Shown piece by piece: positions 18,526 to 27,178 of a DNA stretch of 64,000 nt. The notes below the pieces were generated by a model. It searched no databases. It was not told the DNA's origin and was given only the letters and a program-made list of their open reading frames with translations. Source of the stretch: Rhodococcus sp. SGAir0479 (lineage in GTDB: Bacteria; Actinomycetota; Actinomycetes; Mycobacteriales; Mycobacteriaceae); NCBI RefSeq assembly GCF_005484805.1, contig NZ_CP039432.1, positions 248,001-312,000 of the forward strand. The letters run 5' to 3'. The position numbers and the translations under genes were made by a program. Each line of letters starts with the position of its first letter. Position 1 is the stretch's first letter.

Positions 18526-20165
18526 TGACCACACTCGCGCAGTCGGCGCCCGCCACGGACCTCGGCAATCCGCTGTTCAACATCGCGATCTTCGCGGCCT
18601 TCGTCATCGGCACGATGACGCTGGTGATCCGGGCGAGCCGCTCGACGAAGAAGGCCTCGGACTTCTACACCGGCGGCGGTCAGTTCTCCGGCCCGCAGAA
18701 CGGATTCGCCATCGCCGGGGACTACCTGTCCGCGGCGTCGTTCCTCGGCATTGCCGGCGCGATCGCCGTGTACGGCTACGACGGCTTCCTGTACTCGATC
18801 GGCTTCCTCGTCGCCTGGCTGGTCGCGTTGCTGCTCGTCGCCGAACTGTTGCGCAACACCGGACGTTTCACGATGGCGGACGTCCTCAGTTTCCGCCTGA
18901 AGCAACGGCCGGTCCGGATGGCGGCGGCGCTGTCGACACTGGTGGTGTCGCTGTTCTACCTGCTCGCGCAGATGGCCGGTGCGGGCGGCCTGGTCGCGCT
19001 GCTGCTCAACATCAAGGACTTTGCCGGGCAGGCGATCGTCGTCGCGGTCGTCGGTGTGCTGATGATCGTGTACGTGCTGGTCGGCGGCATGAAGGGCACG
19101 ACGTACGTGCAGATGGTCAAGGCCGTCCTGCTGGTCGCCGGTGCCGCCGTCATGTTCGTCCTCGTGCTGGTCGCGGTGAAGGGCAACTTCTCGCAGCTGC
19201 TGGCGGACGCGCAGGACATGGTCAACGGCTCGGCCAACGAGGCCGTCGCCGGCCGGGACGTGCTCGCCCCGGGCGCGAAGTACGGCATCAGTGACATGTC
19301 GCGCCTCGACTTCGTCTCGCTGGGTATCGCGCTGGTCCTCGGCACCGCGGGCCTGCCGCACGTGCTGATGCGCTTCTACACGGTTCCCACCGCGAAGGAG
19401 GCCCGCCGTTCGGTGACGTGGGCGATCGGGCTGATCGGTGCCTTCTACCTGTTCACGCTCGTCCTCGGCTACGGCGCGGCGCGCATGGTCGGCCCCGACA
19501 AGATCCTGGCCGCACCGGGCAAGGAGAACGCCGCGGCTCCGATGCTGGCGTTCGAACTCGGCGGCACCATCTTCCTCGGCATCATCTCGGCGGTCGCGTT
19601 CGCCACGATCCTGGCGGTCGTCGCCGGCCTGGCGATCACCGCGTCGGCGTCGTTCGCGCACGACATCTACGCGAGCGTCATCAAGCGTGGAAAGGCGTCC
19701 GAGGAGGAGCAGGTCCGGGTCTCGCGGATCACCGTCGTCGTCATCGGTGTGGTCGCGATCGTCCTCGGCATCATGGCGATGGGGCAGAACATCGCCTTCC
19801 TCGTGGCGCTCGCGTTCGCGGTCGCCGCCTCGGCGAACCTCCCGACGCTGCTGTACTCGCTGTTCTGGAAGAAGTTCAACACCACCGGCGCACTGTTCAG
19901 CATCTACGGCGGCCTGATCAGCTGCCTGGTGCTGATCGTCTTCTCGCCCGCCGTCTCGGGGACCAAGACCTCGATGCTGCCCGACGCGGACTTCTCCTGG
20001 TTCCCGCTCGCCAATCCCGGCATCGTCTCCATCCCGCTCGCGTTCGTGCTCGGCATCGTCGGCACCTACGTCGGTCGGCGCCGGCTCGAGGATCCGTTCA
20101 AGCAGGCCGAGATGGAGGTGCGCTCGCTCACCGGCGTCGGCGTCGAGAAGGCCGTGTCCCACTAG
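18525..20165 (+). CDS. actP: Cation/acetate symporter, ActP-like
   Basis: 546 residues. Thirteen membrane helices with SSS hallmarks: GGGQFSGPQNGFAIAGDYLSAASFLGIAGAIAVYG at the start, AQMAGAGGLVALLL, GGMKGTTYVQM and GLPHVLMRFYTVPTAKEAR. It matches acetate/glycolate permeases of the ActP group. The ATG at 18525 touches the DUF485 stop; a GTG three bases earlier is an alternative. It imports short carboxylates with Na+ or H+. A hairpin terminator follows at 20205. Confidence 0.88.
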   Translation: MTTLAQSAPATDLGNPLFNIAIFAAFVIGTMTLVIRASRSTKKASDFYTGGGQFSGPQNGFAIAGDYLSAASFLGIAGAIAVYGYDGFLYSIGFLVAWLVALLLVAELLRNTGRFTMADVLSFRLKQRPVRMAAALSTLVVSLFYLLAQMAGAGGLVALLLNIKDFAGQAIVVAVVGVLMIVYVLVGGMKGTTYVQMVKAVLLVAGAAVMFVLVLVAVKGNFSQLLADAQDMVNGSANEAVAGRDVLAPGAKYGISDMSRLDFVSLGIALVLGTAGLPHVLMRFYTVPTAKEARRSVTWAIGLIGAFYLFTLVLGYGAARMVGPDKILAAPGKENAAAPMLAFELGGTIFLGIISAVAFATILAVVAGLAITASASFAHDIYASVIKRGKASEEEQVRVSRITVVVIGVVAIVLGIMAMGQNIAFLVALAFAVAASANLPTLLYSLFWKKFNTTGALFSIYGGLISCLVLIVFSPAVSGTKTSMLPDADFSWFPLANPGIVSIPLAFVLGIVGTYVGRRRLEDPFKQAEMEVRSLTGVGVEKAVSH

Positions 20166-20204
20166 CCCCTCGAAGCTCAGCAACCTCACAGGTCTCACCG
20201 GTCC

Positions 20205-20244
20205 CAGTACGCGTCGTGCCGTATCCCCGGCACGGCGCGTACTG
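20205..20244 (+). terminator. Hairpin terminator after actP
   Basis: A 17-bp stem with one wobble: CAGTACGCGTCGTGCCG at 20205-20221 pairs with 20228-20244 around a six-base loop. It lies 39 bp after the symporter stop. Confidence 0.65.
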
Positions 20245-20282
20245 TCGTGTACGTCACCTTTTCCATTGGTTACGATCCGTCA

Positions 20283-20714
20283 ATGGCCAAGCTGAAGGTG
20301 TCCCTCGACATGCCCATGAGCCCGGAGGATGCGTGGAGCCGGGCGTCGGACCTCGCTGGGTTCGAGCAGTGGCTCAGCATTCACGAGGCGTGGCGCAGTG
20401 AGCTGCCCGACGAGCTCGCTGCGGGCACCACCGTCAGTTCGATCGTCACCGTGAAGGGTCTACGCAACCGGATCACGTGGACGCTGCAGCAGTACGAGCC
20501 GCCCCGCCGGCTGGTGCTGAAGGGCGACGGCAAGGGCGGGGTCAAGCTGGGTCTCGTACTCAGCGTCGTGCCCGCCGACGCCGGCGCGGCGGTGGCACTG
20601 GACATCGATCTCGGGGGCGCTCCGCTGTTCGGCCCCATCGGCTCGGGTGTCGCCCGCGCCCTGCGCGGCGACATCGAAAGCTCGCTGCAGAAGTTCGTCG
20701 CTCTCTACGCCTGA
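20283..20714 (+). CDS. SRPBCC (polyketide cyclase-like) protein, Rv0910-like
   Basis: 143 residues of START/SRPBCC fold: VSLDMPMSPEDAWSRASDLAGFEQWLSIHEAW at the start and a C-terminal helix ending SSLQKFVALYA, with a hydrophobic pocket between. It matches M. tuberculosis Rv0910, described as the toxin of the Rv0909-Rv0910 pair. Its partner-like gene is at 10160. Whether it is toxic here is unknown; many SRPBCC proteins simply carry hydrophobic ligands. Confidence 0.78.
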   Translation: MAKLKVSLDMPMSPEDAWSRASDLAGFEQWLSIHEAWRSELPDELAAGTTVSSIVTVKGLRNRITWTLQQYEPPRRLVLKGDGKGGVKLGLVLSVVPADAGAAVALDIDLGGAPLFGPIGSGVARALRGDIESSLQKFVALYA

Positions 20715-20786
20715 TCCGGTCGGAATCCGTCCGATCGTCCGCGCCCACCTGCGCTCCCTGCGCTTCCCCTGGAGGTCTCGAAGCCC

Positions 20787-22415
20787 ATGGCCGGTCGTCA
20801 CAGCGCGCCGCCGCGCGCGAAATCGGTCTCGCCGCTCGTCAAGTACGGTGCTCTCGGTCTGGCGGCGGCCGTGGTGGTGGGTGTAGGCGCGTACGTCGTG
20901 GTCGACCGTCTGGTCGGCGGTGGGTGCGACGCGGTGACCGAGTACACCGTCGCGGCCGACCCGTCGCTGGCACCGGTGCTGACGGCGGTCACCAGGAATG
21001 CGGCCGCCGAGGACCTCGGCTGTCGCAGTTTCGCGATCGAGGCCGCCTCCGGCCTGGACGCGCTGGGTGCGCCCGGCCAGGATGCCCGCCCGGACCTGTG
21101 GATCCCGGACTCGGCCCAGTGGGTCGCCAAGGCCGGTGCGGCGACGGGCACGCTGTTCGACGTCGCGGTCCCGTCCGTCGCCGCCACCCCGGTCGTGCTC
21201 GCCGCGCGCGACGGTGAGCTGCCGTTCTTCGCGACGTGGCTCAATGCGCTGCAACTGCAGGGGATGCGTATCGGTGATCCGCTCACCAGCAGTGTCTCGG
21301 CGGCACCCATCGCCGGCGCCCTCGCCGAGGCGGACGCCGGCACCGTCGCGGCCGATGCCGTCCAGGGTGCGTTGGTTCCTCTCGCCCAGGCGCAGGCGGC
21401 CGACATGCACGAGGCCGATGCCGCGCAGCGTCTCGCGGCCGTCGCTTCCGACGGCGGGGTCGCGATCGCGACGGAGCAGCAGGTGGCGGCACTGCGCGGC
21501 GACCAGCCCGTGCGACTCGCGGTCACCGCACCCAACTCGGGCGCGGTGTTCCTCGACTACCCCGTGGTCGCTACGGCGACGGGCGCCGACCATGCGGCGG
21601 CGAAGGACGCCGGAGTGGCGCTCGCCGGGATCCTGAACTCCGATGCCGGTCGGGACGCGCTGGCCCAGAGCGGTTTCCGCGGGCCGGATCGTGCCCCGCT
21701 CGACGCCGAGCGCGGCATCGGGGAGGCTGCGACGCTGGCCGTGGCCGATCCCGCCGAGACCGCCCAGGTCCTGAAGCGTTTCGCGGTGCTGGCGCTGCCG
21801 TCGCGGGCGCTCGTCGTCGAGGACGTGTCGGGATCGATGGCCGAGCAGGCCGGTTCCGAGACCCGGATCGCGCTCACCGTCCAGGCCAGCGAGACGGGCG
21901 CGCGGCTGTTTCCGAACAACGCGCAGCTGGGTCTGTGGGCGTTCTCGATCGGGCTCGGCGGCAATGGCAAGGACTACCGGGAACTCGCACCCATCCGGCG
22001 ACTGGACGAGTCGATCGACGGCGTCGTCCACCGCCAACGGCTGACCGATGCGGTGCGGACCCTGCCCAGCCTCGTCAAGGGCGGTACGGGACTGTACGAC
22101 ACGACGCTCGCGGCCTTCCGCAAGGTGAAGGAGGATTACGATCCGGCGGCGATCAACAGCGTCATCCTGCTCACCGACGGTGCCAACGAGGACCCGTCGA
22201 GCATTACGCTCGACCAGTTGCTCGATACGTTGAAGCAGGAGCAGGACCCCGCCAGGCCCGTCATCATCGTCACGATCGGGATCACCGCCGACGCCGACGC
22301 TGCTGTCCTGCAGAAGATCTCGGCGGCAACCGGAGGCACCAGCCACGTCGCGCGGACCCCGGCCGAGATCCCCGGTGTCTTCGTGGACGCGATGCGCAGC
22401 CGCGCCGCCGGCTGA
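20787..22415 (+). CDS. Membrane-anchored protein with VWA domain and substrate-binding-like region
   Basis: 542 residues. One N-terminal membrane helix (residues 17-42) anchors it with the rest outside. Residues 50-330 resemble an extracellular solute-binding protein of the molybdate/sulfate type (YTVAADPSLAPVLTAV, RPDLWIPDSAQW, ALAGILNSDAG). Residues 345-535 are a von Willebrand factor A domain with a MIDAS, DVSGSM, and ILLTDGANED. This substrate-binding/VWA layout is common in actinobacteria, with unknown role in metal or protein binding at the envelope. It is the last intact chromosomal gene before the island. Confidence 0.82.
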   Translation: MAGRHSAPPRAKSVSPLVKYGALGLAAAVVVGVGAYVVVDRLVGGGCDAVTEYTVAADPSLAPVLTAVTRNAAAEDLGCRSFAIEAASGLDALGAPGQDARPDLWIPDSAQWVAKAGAATGTLFDVAVPSVAATPVVLAARDGELPFFATWLNALQLQGMRIGDPLTSSVSAAPIAGALAEADAGTVAADAVQGALVPLAQAQAADMHEADAAQRLAAVASDGGVAIATEQQVAALRGDQPVRLAVTAPNSGAVFLDYPVVATATGADHAAAKDAGVALAGILNSDAGRDALAQSGFRGPDRAPLDAERGIGEAATLAVADPAETAQVLKRFAVLALPSRALVVEDVSGSMAEQAGSETRIALTVQASETGARLFPNNAQLGLWAFSIGLGGNGKDYRELAPIRRLDESIDGVVHRQRLTDAVRTLPSLVKGGTGLYDTTLAAFRKVKEDYDPAAINSVILLTDGANEDPSSITLDQLLDTLKQEQDPARPVIIVTIGITADADAAVLQKISAATGGTSHVARTPAEIPGVFVDAMRSRAAG

Positions 22416-22424
22416 CACCCGGTG

Positions 22425-22540
22425 GGCTGTCCATACGCGACTCTCCCACGCGTCGCCAGAGGAGGACGGCCTCGGTGGCCGCGCGGACCGCGTCCTCGGT
22501 CACTCCCGGAGCGCATTCGCGAAGCATCGGCCGTGATCGC
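22425..22540 (-). pseudogene. Possible CoA-transferase subunit B remnant
   Basis: On the minus strand the peptide MLRECAPGVTEDAVRAATEA appears, close to the conserved C-terminal end of beta-keto-acid CoA-transferase B subunits. No stop follows where the gene should end, and the upstream part is absent, so this is at most a scrap. The assignment rests on one short motif. Confidence 0.35.
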
Positions 22541-22699
22541 CTCCTCCCGGACGTAGCTACGCCGAACGCCGCACTTCCTTCGGCGGCGATGCGAGCGCCA
22601 GCGATCCGTCCGCGGCCGGTGTAGAACTGGCTAGCATCGCCGCTGCCGATTGATCCCGCCGCAAGAATCGTAATTATGTTGTCTGCCAGCAATACTGTC

Positions 22700-23385
22700 C
22701 AACTGTTACGGCTTGGCCGAAGCAGTGGCCGCAATCTCTACCCCGGGCCGGGAGCTCGGTCTGCTGGCGGACCATGTGTCGATCGGCAGGTGCTTAAAGT
22801 CAAAGGCATCGCCGCATCTACGGCCGATGGCCGGGCCTACCCCAAACTCGGAAAGGCCGCTGTCCGAATGGCGTTGCGCGTCGTCGACCCGGACACGCGT
22901 ACCGCTTGCGACCCGGCACGGAGGGGAGTTCGAACTGTAGCGAGAGCACCACCAGCGGATAACTCACCGCCCGAGGAAGTGTCGCCACCCATGCCGATGG
23001 CTCGAATCGCACAGTTGACATCGAAGACTCTACCGAGCAGGTTGCAACCGTGATTTGCGGCCGCCGCACGGACATCATCATCACTGGGCACAACCTGTAT
23101 CCGACCGGTATCGAAGGGGGCGCCGGCGCCTGCACCGACACCGCCATCGTGGTAACTGCCGCCTCGGCAGCCCCCCCCGGGCAAGGGATTCGCCGTGCTC
23201 GCCGAATCCGCTACCACAAGGACGGGGCCATCACTCTGAACTGCGACGGACGCAATCAGCACAGCGGTCTTCAACGCCGCGGGAATCCTTCTCCAGGCAG
23301 TGACCGTTCTTGCCCGCGAAACCCTGCCTCAAACCTACTTCGGCAAACTGCGCAGAGCCAGCGCCCGCGCATTCATTACAACCAA
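22700..23385 (+). pseudogene. Degraded fatty-acyl-AMP ligase (FAAL/FadD-type), 3' part
   Basis: Adenylate-forming-enzyme blocks appear in the right order but in different frames. CYGLAEAVAAIST (frame of 22704) matches the YGLAEATL motif. RVVDPDTRTACDP (22875-22920) matches the VRIVDPET block. CGRRTDIIITGHNLYPTGIEG (23050-23112) matches GRxKDLIIxxGRNxYPQDIE. VTVLARETLPQTYFGKLRRASARA (23297-23378) matches the TLPRTxSGKLxR end with its catalytic Lys. At least three frameshifts and stops separate them, so it is dead. FAALs activate fatty acids for mycolate and other lipids. The N-terminal half is missing at the island edge. Confidence 0.7.
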
Positions 23386-23551
23386 GCATGGAACCGACAT
23401 AGAACGGTCCACAATAAAATGGTCTCTAACCTACACTGATTACGTTTTGGGCCGGATCAGGCGCAGTTACGGGCCTGGGTTACGAGTCGTTGGTGAATCG
23501 ACGAAAACGGTTGGTGGACATGTAGTCGCAAGTGCTCCACTGCGCGTCGAA

Positions 23552-24004
23552 TCACGCCGATCGTTGCTGTGCACGGCGGCACCCTGTGCACATTCCGCCC
23601 CCTTCATGGACGACGTGGCCGACCAGCTTCCGACGGCGCGTGGTCATAGGCTTGTGGCAGTTGCGGCATTGGTTAGGGCGCGTCGTCGGCGCCTGCGCGA
23701 GTTGCTTGATTACACGGCGGAGCGCTCTCTCGGTCAGGGCATCGCCGCGACAGACGATTCCTGCCATCACCACGCCGTCGGCGACGCGGGTCTCCTCTTC
23801 CTCAAAGCAGGTCCCGGCGGTCAAAGCTGAACGCGCGCAAGCCAGGAAGATGTCGCGCGGACATCTGTCCTGACACAGCGCCTTCGCAGCGATGGTGGCC
23901 GGCAACACCTGCCATCCGCTTGCGTCCTTGGGGCGCAGGAATCCAGGGCGTCCAAGGCAAGGTGGTTGATCGTTCACAGCGCTAGAGTACATCACTCGTT
24001 GCAT
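23552..24004 (-). CDS. WhiB-like regulator, divergent phage type
   Basis: 150 residues. The middle reads ALCQDRCPRDIFLACARSAL with a run of Cys residues like the [4Fe-4S] cluster region of WhiB proteins. ETRVADGVVMAGIVC stands where WhiB proteins have GVWGG. The C-terminal third has two CxxC pairs (CRNC, CTGC) that could bind zinc, unlike most WhiB proteins. The cysteine spacing is not standard and the first cluster Cys is uncertain. The start codon is inside the large palindrome at 23988-24026. Actinophages often encode such proteins to control the host or their own genes. Confidence 0.55.
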   Translation of the reverse strand: MQRVMYSSAVNDQPPCLGRPGFLRPKDASGWQVLPATIAAKALCQDRCPRDIFLACARSALTAGTCFEEEETRVADGVVMAGIVCRGDALTERALRRVIKQLAQAPTTRPNQCRNCHKPMTTRRRKLVGHVVHEGGGMCTGCRRAQQRSA

Positions 24005-24026
24005 GTTGTATGCAACGAGTGATGTA
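23988..24026. repeat. Perfect 17-bp inverted repeat over the WhiB-like start codon
   Basis: TACATCACTCGTTGCAT at 23988-24004 and its exact complement at 24010-24026 flank a five-base loop, GTTGT. The minus-strand ATG of the WhiB-like gene is the inner end of the left arm. It could be a dimer operator, a hairpin that hides the ribosome site, or a recombination site. Confidence 0.8.
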
Positions 24027-24041
24027 GTCAGTGTGGAAAAT

Positions 24042-24422
24042 TCAGCGCGCTCTGAGGCCGGCGACGAACGCGGCGACCCTGCCCAGGTCCTCGTCCGACA
24101 ATCCCGTCAAGTCGAGGAGGGGCTGCGGGCGCGAAGTCGATCGGGTGCCGTTCGGGGGCTGATTCAGTCCCGTCTTGCGTAGCAATGGACCAGGGTCTAC
24201 CCCAACGGCCTCGGCCATGGCCTGGAGTGTGCGCGCTGTGGTCCGGGCGTCGACTTTGTTTTCGCCTTTGTACTGGGTGCCTAACTCGACCTGCGCCCAG
24301 AGGCTGACGCTGACCCCGGCCGCTCGTGCCGCAGCATCACGGGATAGGCCCTTGGCCTGCCTCGCGTGACGGATCGCCTCGCTGACCTCCCTGGGCACTG
24401 GGGCGCTTTGACGATTGCTCAT
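24042..24422 (-). CDS. XRE-family HTH repressor-like protein
   Basis: 126 residues. The N-terminal HTH covers residues 8-75: VSEAIRHARQAKGLSRDAAARAAGVSVSLWAQVELGTQYKG, the Cro/CI pattern with an insert before the last helix. The C-terminal part is short and has no LexA-type peptidase, so RecA-dependent self-cleavage is not expected. It ends LTGLSDEDLGRVAAFVAGLRAR, a helix common in actinobacterial XRE proteins. It reads away from the plus-strand genes at 24708, with a shared control region between, like an immunity repressor. Confidence 0.78.
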   Translation of the reverse strand: MSNRQSAPVPREVSEAIRHARQAKGLSRDAAARAAGVSVSLWAQVELGTQYKGENKVDARTTARTLQAMAEAVGVDPGPLLRKTGLNQPPNGTRSTSRPQPLLDLTGLSDEDLGRVAAFVAGLRAR

Positions 24423-24707
24423 GTATTTGATCCTATACCATTACCAACAATTACACACATCTGATACATCCTCGCTGGTGCATTCTCGGATAACCTTCGG
24501 GCGGGGTAAACGCCTGGTAGGCCCGGCGTCAAGACATGTGACAGGCTGCTTCGTCGGAGTGGCACAGTTGTTTGTATTGATTTGTTGCATGCAGGGATGT
24601 AACCTGGTTGCTGCGTCGCACTGTGCGACGGCGCTGTCGTGGGGGTTAGTGCTCGTCCGGTTGCATCGGTGATCCTCAACTTGCGCTGTGTATCCGGAAG
24701 GAATCTC
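24423..24707. promoter_or_regulatory. Divergent control region with a 17-bp palindrome
   Basis: This 285-bp gap separates the XRE gene (minus) from the 24708 operon (plus). It is AT-richer than its surroundings (GATCCTATACCATTACC near the XRE start). It holds a perfect palindrome at 24614-24630, arms CGTCGCAC and GTGCGACG about one T. That is a good candidate operator for the XRE protein. No gene is seen in it. Confidence 0.55.
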
Positions 24708-24977
24708 ATGTCCACCGACCCTGTCCAGCTGCCTCCTCCGCAGACCCGTGCCCGTGAACGCGAGAATCGGCAGTTTGCCGACGAGTTGCGCAGTCGTCCT
24801 GGACGGTGGGCTTTGTATCCGTGGCCGACGCGATACCCGCACTCCACCAAACATCGTCTCCGCACAGGAATGGCGGCCGCGTTCGGTCCGGGCTTCGAGT
24901 CAGAGGTGCGCGCAGGAGTCGTGTATGTCCGATACAACCCGCAGGAACCCGCGGCGGGGCTGGATCTGTCCGCCTAG
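24708..24977 (+). CDS. Small phage-type protein of unknown function
   Basis: 89 residues from an ATG with GGAAGGAA upstream. The sequence is rich in Arg and Pro: RARERENRQFADELRSRPGRWALYPWP, then GMAAAFGPGFESEVRAGVVYVRYNP. The pattern of arginines plus a short strand-rich end resembles small early proteins of actinophages. I do not recognise a function. It is followed 13 bp later by the HTH protein at 24991, so they are co-transcribed. Confidence 0.65.
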   Translation: MSTDPVQLPPPQTRARERENRQFADELRSRPGRWALYPWPTRYPHSTKHRLRTGMAAAFGPGFESEVRAGVVYVRYNPQEPAAGLDLSA

Positions 24978-24990
24978 TCAGGAAGGTCAT

Positions 24991-25734
24991 ATGTCCACCG
25001 AACATCTTGCCTCCGAGCGTCGCGCCGCTGTCATGGCGGCCCTCGAATCCATCCCAACGCTGTTGGTGGAGCTCGATATCACTCTGAGTCGCACAGACGT
25101 CATTACCTCTGCGGGTTCGCTCGGGTATGTGCGCACGCCGAGAGCTGAGCAGGTCCTGCCGTTCAACAGCGGTGCCGCGAAAGCGCGCCGAGACATCGCG
25201 GGGGTACTGACCACTTATGCCGCGAAGGTCTCGGCTGCCATCGCGCAGCGCGCTCCCGTCACCACCATTGAGCAGTGCCGGTTTCTCATCCGTCACCTGC
25301 CCTCGATTTTCGATGACTCGGATGTGTTCGTCGGATTGGATGCCTCATTGTCGAGGGTTACTCGGTTGGGGTACCGCACGATCGACCGCCCGGAATCTCG
25401 TGTCGGTGTTGGCAACTGTGAGTGCGGCCGGGGACTCTCGGCCCGGCCCGATGCCGACCTCGTCCGATGCGAGGACTGCGGGACTGTCGTCGCCGTGCGG
25501 CGTCGCCGCCGCGAAATGTTGGACCAGGCCTACGAAGTCATGGGTACCGCGGCTCAACTCGCGCGGCTGCTGTCCGACGGCGCCGGTGACCGTATCTCCG
25601 CCGATCGGATCAGGCAGTGGGCCCGTCGAGGCAAGCTGACTGGCCATGTAGTAGGAAACGACACTGTGTACCGCCTGGGCGATGTGATTGAACTTTGTGC
25701 GCTGCCACAGGGGAGCTATCGCCGATCAGCGTGA
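24991..25734 (+). CDS. Phage-type DNA-binding protein, zinc ribbon plus HTH
   Basis: 247 residues. The N-terminal 130 residues are helical and unrecognised. CECGRG and CEDCG (about residues 143-168) form a zinc ribbon. The C-terminal 65 residues, MLDQAYEVMGTAAQLARLLSD...RISADRIRQWARRGKLTGH...YRLGDVIEL, are a MerR/excisionase-like helix-turn-helix. Similar HTH proteins occur in the early regions of mycobacterial and rhodococcal phages. It is a candidate activator of the island's late promoters; this is inference from its position and fold only. Confidence 0.7.
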   Translation: MSTEHLASERRAAVMAALESIPTLLVELDITLSRTDVITSAGSLGYVRTPRAEQVLPFNSGAAKARRDIAGVLTTYAAKVSAAIAQRAPVTTIEQCRFLIRHLPSIFDDSDVFVGLDASLSRVTRLGYRTIDRPESRVGVGNCECGRGLSARPDADLVRCEDCGTVVAVRRRRREMLDQAYEVMGTAAQLARLLSDGAGDRISADRIRQWARRGKLTGHVVGNDTVYRLGDVIELCALPQGSYRRSA

Positions 25735-25769
25735 ATCGTGACAGATTTCAGGGACTTCTGCATTTGGGA

Positions 25770-26342
25770 CTACCGAAATCTTCTGAGGACCTCGGGCAGC
25801 TTCCGGTATGCCGGTAGCGGCGCGGAGTTGGTCCAGATGCAGGTGACCGGCAGCGGGTACTTCGCGTCTGCATACCAGTCGAGACGATTCACGATGTCCG
25901 GGGTCAACACTCGCCGTTCCGTGTGCGACAGGTACTGGAGTCGATAGCGCACCGTATCGGGATTCACCTGGAGCCAGCCGGCAACGTCCTCGACGCTGGT
26001 ATAACGCGCGAGCGCATCTCTGAGATGCGCGATAGGAATCAGGTTGCGACACGCCAGCTCGTAAACGCGGAGTTCCACCCTCTGACGAGATTCGCGGCCG
26101 GCACGTGCTTTTCGGACTGTCTCCGAGTGCTCCAGTTGCGCGTGCGCGAGCGCGTGGGCGAGTGCTTCTCGACGATCCACTGTGGTCAGGTCCGCGGTGA
26201 CTAGTATCGCCCTGAATTTCGGTTGCCAAATGACAATCGGTGCTGCGAAGCCGACATGGCCGATTGTGACGCCAAGTGTCGCCGCCTGGACCCGCGCGTC
26301 GTACCGTTTGTTGCCGCTGCGCCTGGCCATTGTTGCTGACAC
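25770..26342 (-). CDS. ImmA/IrrE-like phage protein with damaged metal motif
   Basis: 190 residues. Residues 35-80 look like the ImmA/IrrE peptidase core: RAILVTADLTTVDRREALAHALAHAQLEH. The zinc motif should be HExxH, but here it is HALAH, without the catalytic Glu. The rest, ELACRNLIPIAHLRDALARYTSVEDVAGWLQVNPDTVRYRLQYL, is the usual helical end. ImmA-type proteases cut the phage repressor on induction; this one may bind but not cleave. It probably forms an operon with the small gene at 26410. Confidence 0.65.
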   Translation of the reverse strand: MSATMARRSGNKRYDARVQAATLGVTIGHVGFAAPIVIWQPKFRAILVTADLTTVDRREALAHALAHAQLEHSETVRKARAGRESRQRVELRVYELACRNLIPIAHLRDALARYTSVEDVAGWLQVNPDTVRYRLQYLSHTERRVLTPDIVNRLDWYADAKYPLPVTCIWTNSAPLPAYRKLPEVLRRFR

Positions 26343-26409
26343 CTCGTTCGAAACTGGAACTACGGAGAAGACCTCATGGGTTGCTGGTTTCGTGCGTACG
26401 TTGTCGCAG

Positions 26410-26604
26410 TTACCTCAGAGCGGCCAGAAACTCGTCGTACAGGCGCTTGTCCTCCTCGTCCAAATCGGACAAATCGCCGACCCTTGGGAGTGTTCCGTTT
26501 GATCGCCCGTGGTAGTCGGCTGTGTCTGACGGGCCCGAATCCGAGGTCGAGGTGATGTCACCATCGAACTCGTCGGGTGTCTGCGGGTCCAACTCGTATG
26601 TCAT
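26410..26604 (-). CDS. Small acidic phage protein
   Basis: 64 residues from an ATG at 26604; in-frame starts further upstream exist and the choice is weak. The sequence is acidic (TPDEFDGDITSTSDSGPSDTADYHG and DLSDLDEEDKRLYDEFLAAL), with a helical end. It lies 67 bp upstream of the ImmA-like gene on the same strand. In actinophages, small acidic proteins in this place often partner the ImmA-like protein. No function can be read. Confidence 0.5.
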   Translation of the reverse strand: MTYELDPQTPDEFDGDITSTSDSGPSDTADYHGRSNGTLPRVGDLSDLDEEDKRLYDEFLAALR

Positions 26605-27178
26605 TGTTGCGAGTTTACCGCTCATTCCTGCGGCGCGAGCACGGGCTGAGTTGCCCAGCAGTCGGGCCGCAGATTTTGACGGGTACGGCCGCCCCTGCGA
26701 TCGGGACGGGTGTGACGGCGGTTCCCGCACTCTGAAAATGAATGGCCCCGGTGAGTGCGGATTTCATCTCGGGAGAGCGTAGATCCTCGAAATGAGTCAC
26801 TTTGGTAGGTAACTCGTTGACCACTGCGTGATGGCCCACCCTCACTGAAGGAAAAACACACCCATGACTGGAGCCGGTGATGGCTATTTACCTGGGGTGT
26901 TGGACAGTTTCCCCGGATCCGTCACGGACCCGCTGATAGGCTCGGGTCGTCGGATGGTGTAGATGCAGATCTGCTGCATAGCGACGTATTTCGATGTCAT
27001 TGCAGTCATCGGATGTTTGGGCCCTCTCTGCCAACATCATTCGCTTCCTTGGCCCCTCCACCGGGTCGGTGCCACTTTCCTCGCTGGCCCGCCGAGTCAC
27101 GCCCTCTTCCGCACCTTCAGTGCTTGCGGAGCACCGAATGTCCCAACCAACGAATGCATACAGCGAAGGAAATACCCG
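26605..27178. other. Gene-free stretch with late promoter and endolysin leader
   Basis: No supportable gene was seen. It contains late promoter copy 1 (26884-26942) and a 236-nt untranslated leader to the endolysin ATG. A weak hairpin, GTGCT-TGCGG-AGCAC, lies near 27120. Confidence 0.5.
26884..26942 (+). promoter_or_regulatory. Late promoter element, copy 1 (endolysin)
   Basis: CTATTTACCTG, then TGTTGGAC, CGTCACG and TAGGCT at 26937-26942. From ACCTG to TAGGCT is exactly 47 nt, as in the copies at 28789 and 34105. TAGGCT would be the -10. No normal -35 lies 17 bp upstream, so the conserved upstream blocks look like an activator site. Confidence 0.7.
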
